DNA from: Clitopilus passeckerianus
Taxonomy: Eukaryota > Basidiomycota > Agaricomycetes > Agaricales > Entolomataceae
NCBI GenBank assembly: GCA_944990035.1
Contig: CALYLX010000145.1
Coordinates: forward strand, 744,001-808,000
Length of the DNA stretch: 64,000 bases
Direction of reading: 5' to 3'
Numbering within the stretch: the stretch's first letter is position 1; the number at the start of each line of letters is the position of its first letter. The translations under genes and the position numbers were made by a program. A model generated the notes under the pieces. The model had not been told where the DNA came from. It saw only the letters and a program-made list of their open reading frames with translations, and did not search any database. Positions 60,501-64,000 of this stretch are shown piece by piece.

Positions 60501-62599
60501 GGTGTACAAGCCCGCCCAACATCCCATTGCTCACCGATGGAAATGAAAGTAAGATTTCCAGCTCTGCGGTTGTCGACATCACTACCCCAAGCAGCAACGG
60601 AGACACGCCCCTGCTAGCCGCTGCTCGCCGAGGTCACAAGAAGGTAGTGGAACTGATACTCCAACGCAATATTCCCCGACTGCACTCCCAAACCTCTCAG
60701 GACTGGGACGACCCCATAAGCATAGCTGAAGGAAACAATGCTTTGCCAATCAGGCATGCGCGGGTGGATGTCAATTCACAAAATAAGAAAGGATTTACAG
60801 CACTTTCCTACGCAGCTCATCGGGGGCACCTTTCTGTTGTCGAAGTCCTCCTGAGAGAACCAGACATAGAGATCAACTCGACTAATGCCAATGATGGCCA
60901 CACCGCCCTCATAGTTGCAGCAGAAAATGGTCATGTTTCAGCCGTGCAGTTACTCCTTGAACACCCAGTTATAGAGGTGAATTTGCAAGACAATAGTGGC
61001 GATACGGCACTTTCCCTCGCAGCAGATGGTGGCCACCAATCTGTACTACAGCTGCTCCTTGAACATCCAGCCACGGATATTAATCTGCAAGACAGCAGTG
61101 GATTTACACCACTCTATTCTGCGGCTGTGAGGGGCCACGAATCAGCCGTCGGACTAATCCTCGGCCATCCTGACGTCAACATCAACTTACCAAGCAAAGA
61201 TGGATGGACACCACTCATGGGCGCTGCTCCGGCTTCCAATGGGCATACCTCTGTTCTCAAGCTCCTTCTAGAGCAAGGGGGCACCGATGTCAATGCCCAA
61301 ACGAATGAGGGTTGCACTGCCCTCATGGTTGCCGCACACAGTGGCCACAATTCCGGAGTGCAGCTGCTCCTTGAACATCCGGCCACAGATATAAATCTAC
61401 AAGACAGCGGTGGATTGACAGCACTCTACCGCGCAGCTCAAAACGGACACAACTCGGCGGTTAAGCTCCTACTCAACCACGCTTCCATTGATGTCGAGTT
61501 ATCAGATACGGATGGATGGACACCACTCATGGTCGCTGCTAGTGAAGGGCATACCTCTGTTGTCAAGCTCCTTTTGGAGCGAGAGGCCATCTACGTCAAC
61601 GCCCAGACGAATAATGGCTCCACTGCCCTCATAATTGCAGCAAGCAATGGCTACAGTTCGGTAGTACAGCTACTCTTTGAACATCCAGCCACGGACGTAA
61701 ATCTGCAAGACAGCGATGGATGCACGGCACTCTACTATGGAGCTCGAAACGGGCACGACTCAACAGCTGAGCTCCTCCTCAACCACCCTGATATCAATGT
61801 CGAGTTACTAGACAAACATGGATGGATACCACTCACGGGTGCCGCTTCTTACGGGCATACTCCTGTTGTCAAACTCCTCCTCGAGCGAGCGGGCATCCAT
61901 GTCAATACCCAAAGTAATGACGGTTGCACCCCGATCATGTTTGCAGCCCAATTTGGCCACGACTCAACAGTGCAGCTGCTCCTTGAACATCCAGCTACAG
62001 ACGTCAATCTGCGAGACAGTCGTGGAAACACAGCACTGTACGTTGCGACTTGGAATGGACATGAGGACGTAGTGGAACTGCTCCGAAAACACGGTGGCGT
62101 TGAATTAGATGCACGAGACAATTATGGTCGCACTCCTCTTTTGACCGCTGCTGAATTTGGCTATGAACCTATAGTCCGAATGCTACTCGAGCATAATGGC
62201 GTCAATATCAACAATGCAGACCACGACGGCGATACCCCCCTCATACGTGCCGCATACCAGGGACATGCACCAATTGCAAAGCTTCTTTTGGCACAGCCTG
62301 GGATAGAAGTTGACATTCGGACCAATCGAAGCCGAAGAACTGCGCTTTCAAGAGCATGCGACAAGCACGGGACTCCGTACCATGAAGTCAAGGTTAAGGG
62401 AGAGTCTGAGGCCTTTGACTTCGTCCAGCTTCTTCTCACGCGAGAGGACGTCGATGTTAACCTTGCCGATGAAGAGGGCAACACCCCGCTCCATTACGCG
62501 ACTCAGTCCGGTTTCACAAACATTGTGGAGTTGCTGAGATCAAAGGGAGCAGTCATGGGTCAGGCGACTGACAGTGATGCACCGGACGCTTCTTCATGA
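57516..62599 (+). CDS. NACHT-ankyrin STAND protein (fungal NLR-like); N-terminus uncertain
   Basis: STAND proteins are signal-sensing NTPases; in fungi many act in non-self recognition and programmed cell death. The NACHT lead WLSPIEYSGTHNDIRKKR and TGTWFIESQSF sits at 58675-58800. The Walker A PGIPGVGKT is completed by a 25-nt microexon (58884-58908). The next exon (from 58961) begins SLAIDHLRAHRP and includes the Walker B-type HVYVILDALDEY. Helical spacer segments follow (ALALLPDEIDQTYALAVERI; TAQEFFNSHRARYF). From about 60600 there are roughly 18-20 ankyrin repeats ending LRSKGAVMGQATDSDAPDASS. The frame from 57516 (MSFRRPSVRVLVDGAS) and exons to about 58440 probably encode the N-terminal region, with no effector domain recognised. 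It contains at least six introns, all upstream of the ankyrin array. Confidence 0.8.
61052..62025 (+). repeat. Higher-order ankyrin repeat (three-ankyrin unit of about 306 bp)
   Basis: The string LL(L/F)EHPATD(I/V)NLxDSxG recurs at 61052, 61364, 61670 and 61976 (steps of 312, 306 and 306 bp). Each period holds three ankyrins of distinct type: EHPATDxNLQDS, NHxxIxVELxDxxGW and LLExxxIxVNxQxNxG. This indicates recent duplication of a three-repeat block. Confidence 0.85.
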
Positions 62600-63361
62600 T
62601 TCGGGACAGAGTCTTTGTTGACTACCGGCATGCATTTATAGCTTATTTTATCGGAGCTACCCTCTCCTTTTGTCGTGCTACTTCCCGTCTTTTACCATAT
62701 ACCATATCCTTATAAGTACTCTGGCCCTTCGAGATACTTATATGAAGCTCAAACCATCCGAATGTTGTCAAGGAACTGAGTACAACAGTTACAGCGGCAT
62801 ATATCCTTCTATCTCGGTCACCGGGCAATCCTTTATTACGTAGCTCTGTCGTAGATAGATAATTGCTATTCAGGCGACACGAGAAAAGGAACGTAGGATG
62901 GAAAGAAAGAAAAAAGCGCATACTTTGCGAGCGTCCACTCGGCTCGTAAGGTTGCCGCAAGCACCAATTCGTGGCAGAGATCCAGCTTCCTAGAAATACG
63001 CATATATTATCAGCTTTCTGGCCCACTTGAGAGAACAAGTTACTCACAACCGTGGCTTCAAACCTTGTCGCCGCTCTGAGGATTTCTCACCGCCATCCAG
63101 AGCTTCTTCGAACTCGGTGAGGTATAGCTATCTCCATGTTGGGTATGGTATCGGAAACCTCCGCCTCAATATAAAGTTCTTGTTGGCTTTGAAGCTCGTT
63201 GGAGTCGGTTACTGGCAAACGCGCGGGGTTCGATTTGGTTTATAGTACAACGAAAGCGGAGGGTGGAGGATAGAGTGCTCGAAAGGGAAGGTGAGTTGAG
63301 GTTGAGTATTCTGAACAGGCATAGCCGCGCGTCCTTCATGCTATATCACGCTGAGTAAGTC
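62600..63361. other. 3' flank of the STAND gene
   Basis: No supported gene. Its first 270 bases have a degenerate copy at 54390-54730. Confidence 0.35.
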
Positions 63362-63720
63362 CTAGCAAGTGAAGTCATTGGCGAGACGGGAACATACCTG
63401 CATGAGAAGGATGTCCAGTGAGGAGTCGCACAGGGTTGTGAGGATGTTGTTGCCACGGCCGTGCTTCAAGATCTCATAAGTAGGTAGCTCCAAGATCATC
63501 CCAATGTGGTGACAGGCTCTCACTCGCTTAGGGCCGCGACTTTCTATCCCATCAACCGCCACTTACTTGCTGGAATCCATTCGGCATGAAGAAGACATAA
63601 AGCTGGAGACCGATCCAGGAGAACTTCTGCCTTTTGCCAATTCTCAGCCATCACGAAGTCCAGTACGGCGTCTTCGTCTAACTTTGCTATGTGCCACCTT
63701 CTAATGTCACGTTCAGGAAA
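63362..63720 (-). CDS. Possible hypothetical gene fragment
   Basis: A minus-strand frame reads AKLDEDAVLDFVMAENWQKA then EVLLDRSPALCLLHAEWIPA before a GTAAGT donor. A possible downstream exon reads YEILKHGRGNNILTTLCDSS. The composition looks coding, but neither end was found and no family was recognised. Confidence 0.3.
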
Positions 63721-63880
63721 TCAAATACAGTCCATGAAGACTGGATTCAGGTCCCTCGTTTCTTCCGGCGTCTGGGCACCCGATTACTGCTGCTGATGTG
63801 AGACCTCTCCTGGACTCGTGTGTTCTCGTTGCTTGATTCTAAGATAGTATTGGCATCTCTCGATCCTGATACTACTCAAA

Positions 63881-64000
63881 ATGACCTCCGACGACACTCC
63901 AGGGCGATTTAACGAGGTGAACTTAGCGCTCAACCCCCTACATATCTACCCAGTCGGCTACTAGGACCTCCCGCCCAAAAACCTCGCATACGCACCACGG
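63881..64000 (+). CDS. Possible gene start cut by the right edge
   Basis: ATG at 63881 begins MTSDDTPGRFNE, followed by a possible 37-bp intron (GTGAAC...ACCCAG) and a Ser/Thr/Arg-rich frame open to the window end. The model is weak. Confidence 0.2.

Overview
The window is nuclear DNA from a filamentous fungus, most likely a mushroom-forming basidiomycete (Agaricomycetes). The evidence is dense genes broken by many 45-60 bp GT-AG introns, secreted plant-cell-wall enzymes (PL4 rhamnogalacturonan lyase, GH11 xylanase), a Tok1-type K+ channel, a NACHT-ankyrin STAND protein and two SRA-domain genes. No rRNA, tRNA, CRISPR or intact transposon was recognised. Gene models were spliced by eye from reading frames and splice signals, so small exons and some 5' ends are uncertain.

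Layout. 0-14.2 kb: a partial membrane protein, a PL4 lyase, a PTEN-like phosphatase, two neighbouring SRA (5-methylcytosine reader) genes and a B-type cyclin. 15.0-33.5 kb: an apparent secreted-peptide locus. It holds a cytochrome P450, a UstYa/DUF3328 oxidase and four tandem same-strand genes for secreted, cysteine-free, multi-repeat precursors, followed by a secreted serine hydrolase of the beta-lactamase family. 34.7-46.1 kb: a delta-9 fatty acid desaturase, a small Cys-rich protein, an unknown leucine-rich protein, orotate phosphoribosyltransferase, a Tok1-like channel and a secreted EEP-family phosphatase/nuclease. 48-64 kb: lineage-specific genes, including a degenerate MDP-1-like HAD domain joined to a possible ADP-ribosyltransferase-like region, a GH11 xylanase, a decayed copy of the 3' end of the STAND gene, and the intact NACHT-ankyrin gene.

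The most interesting system is the peptide locus. Each precursor has a near-identical signal peptide followed by peptide units. In three of the four, the units are set off by Lys-Arg (Kex2) sites. Nearly every unit is encoded by its own exon and all 34 introns are phase 0, so units can be added or lost without shifting frame. Almost every unit carries an aromatic residue followed 3-8 residues later by Trp; I count about 40 such cores. The four genes share a conserved promoter block and TATA box, and exon types are shared between genes. The UstYa oxidase and P450 next door are the enzyme types used in ustiloxin-like (dikaritin) RiPP pathways. The simplest reading is a basidiomycete RiPP, or kexin-processed peptide, cluster with a combinatorial one-exon-per-core precursor family. 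The architecture is visible in the sequence; the chemistry is inference.
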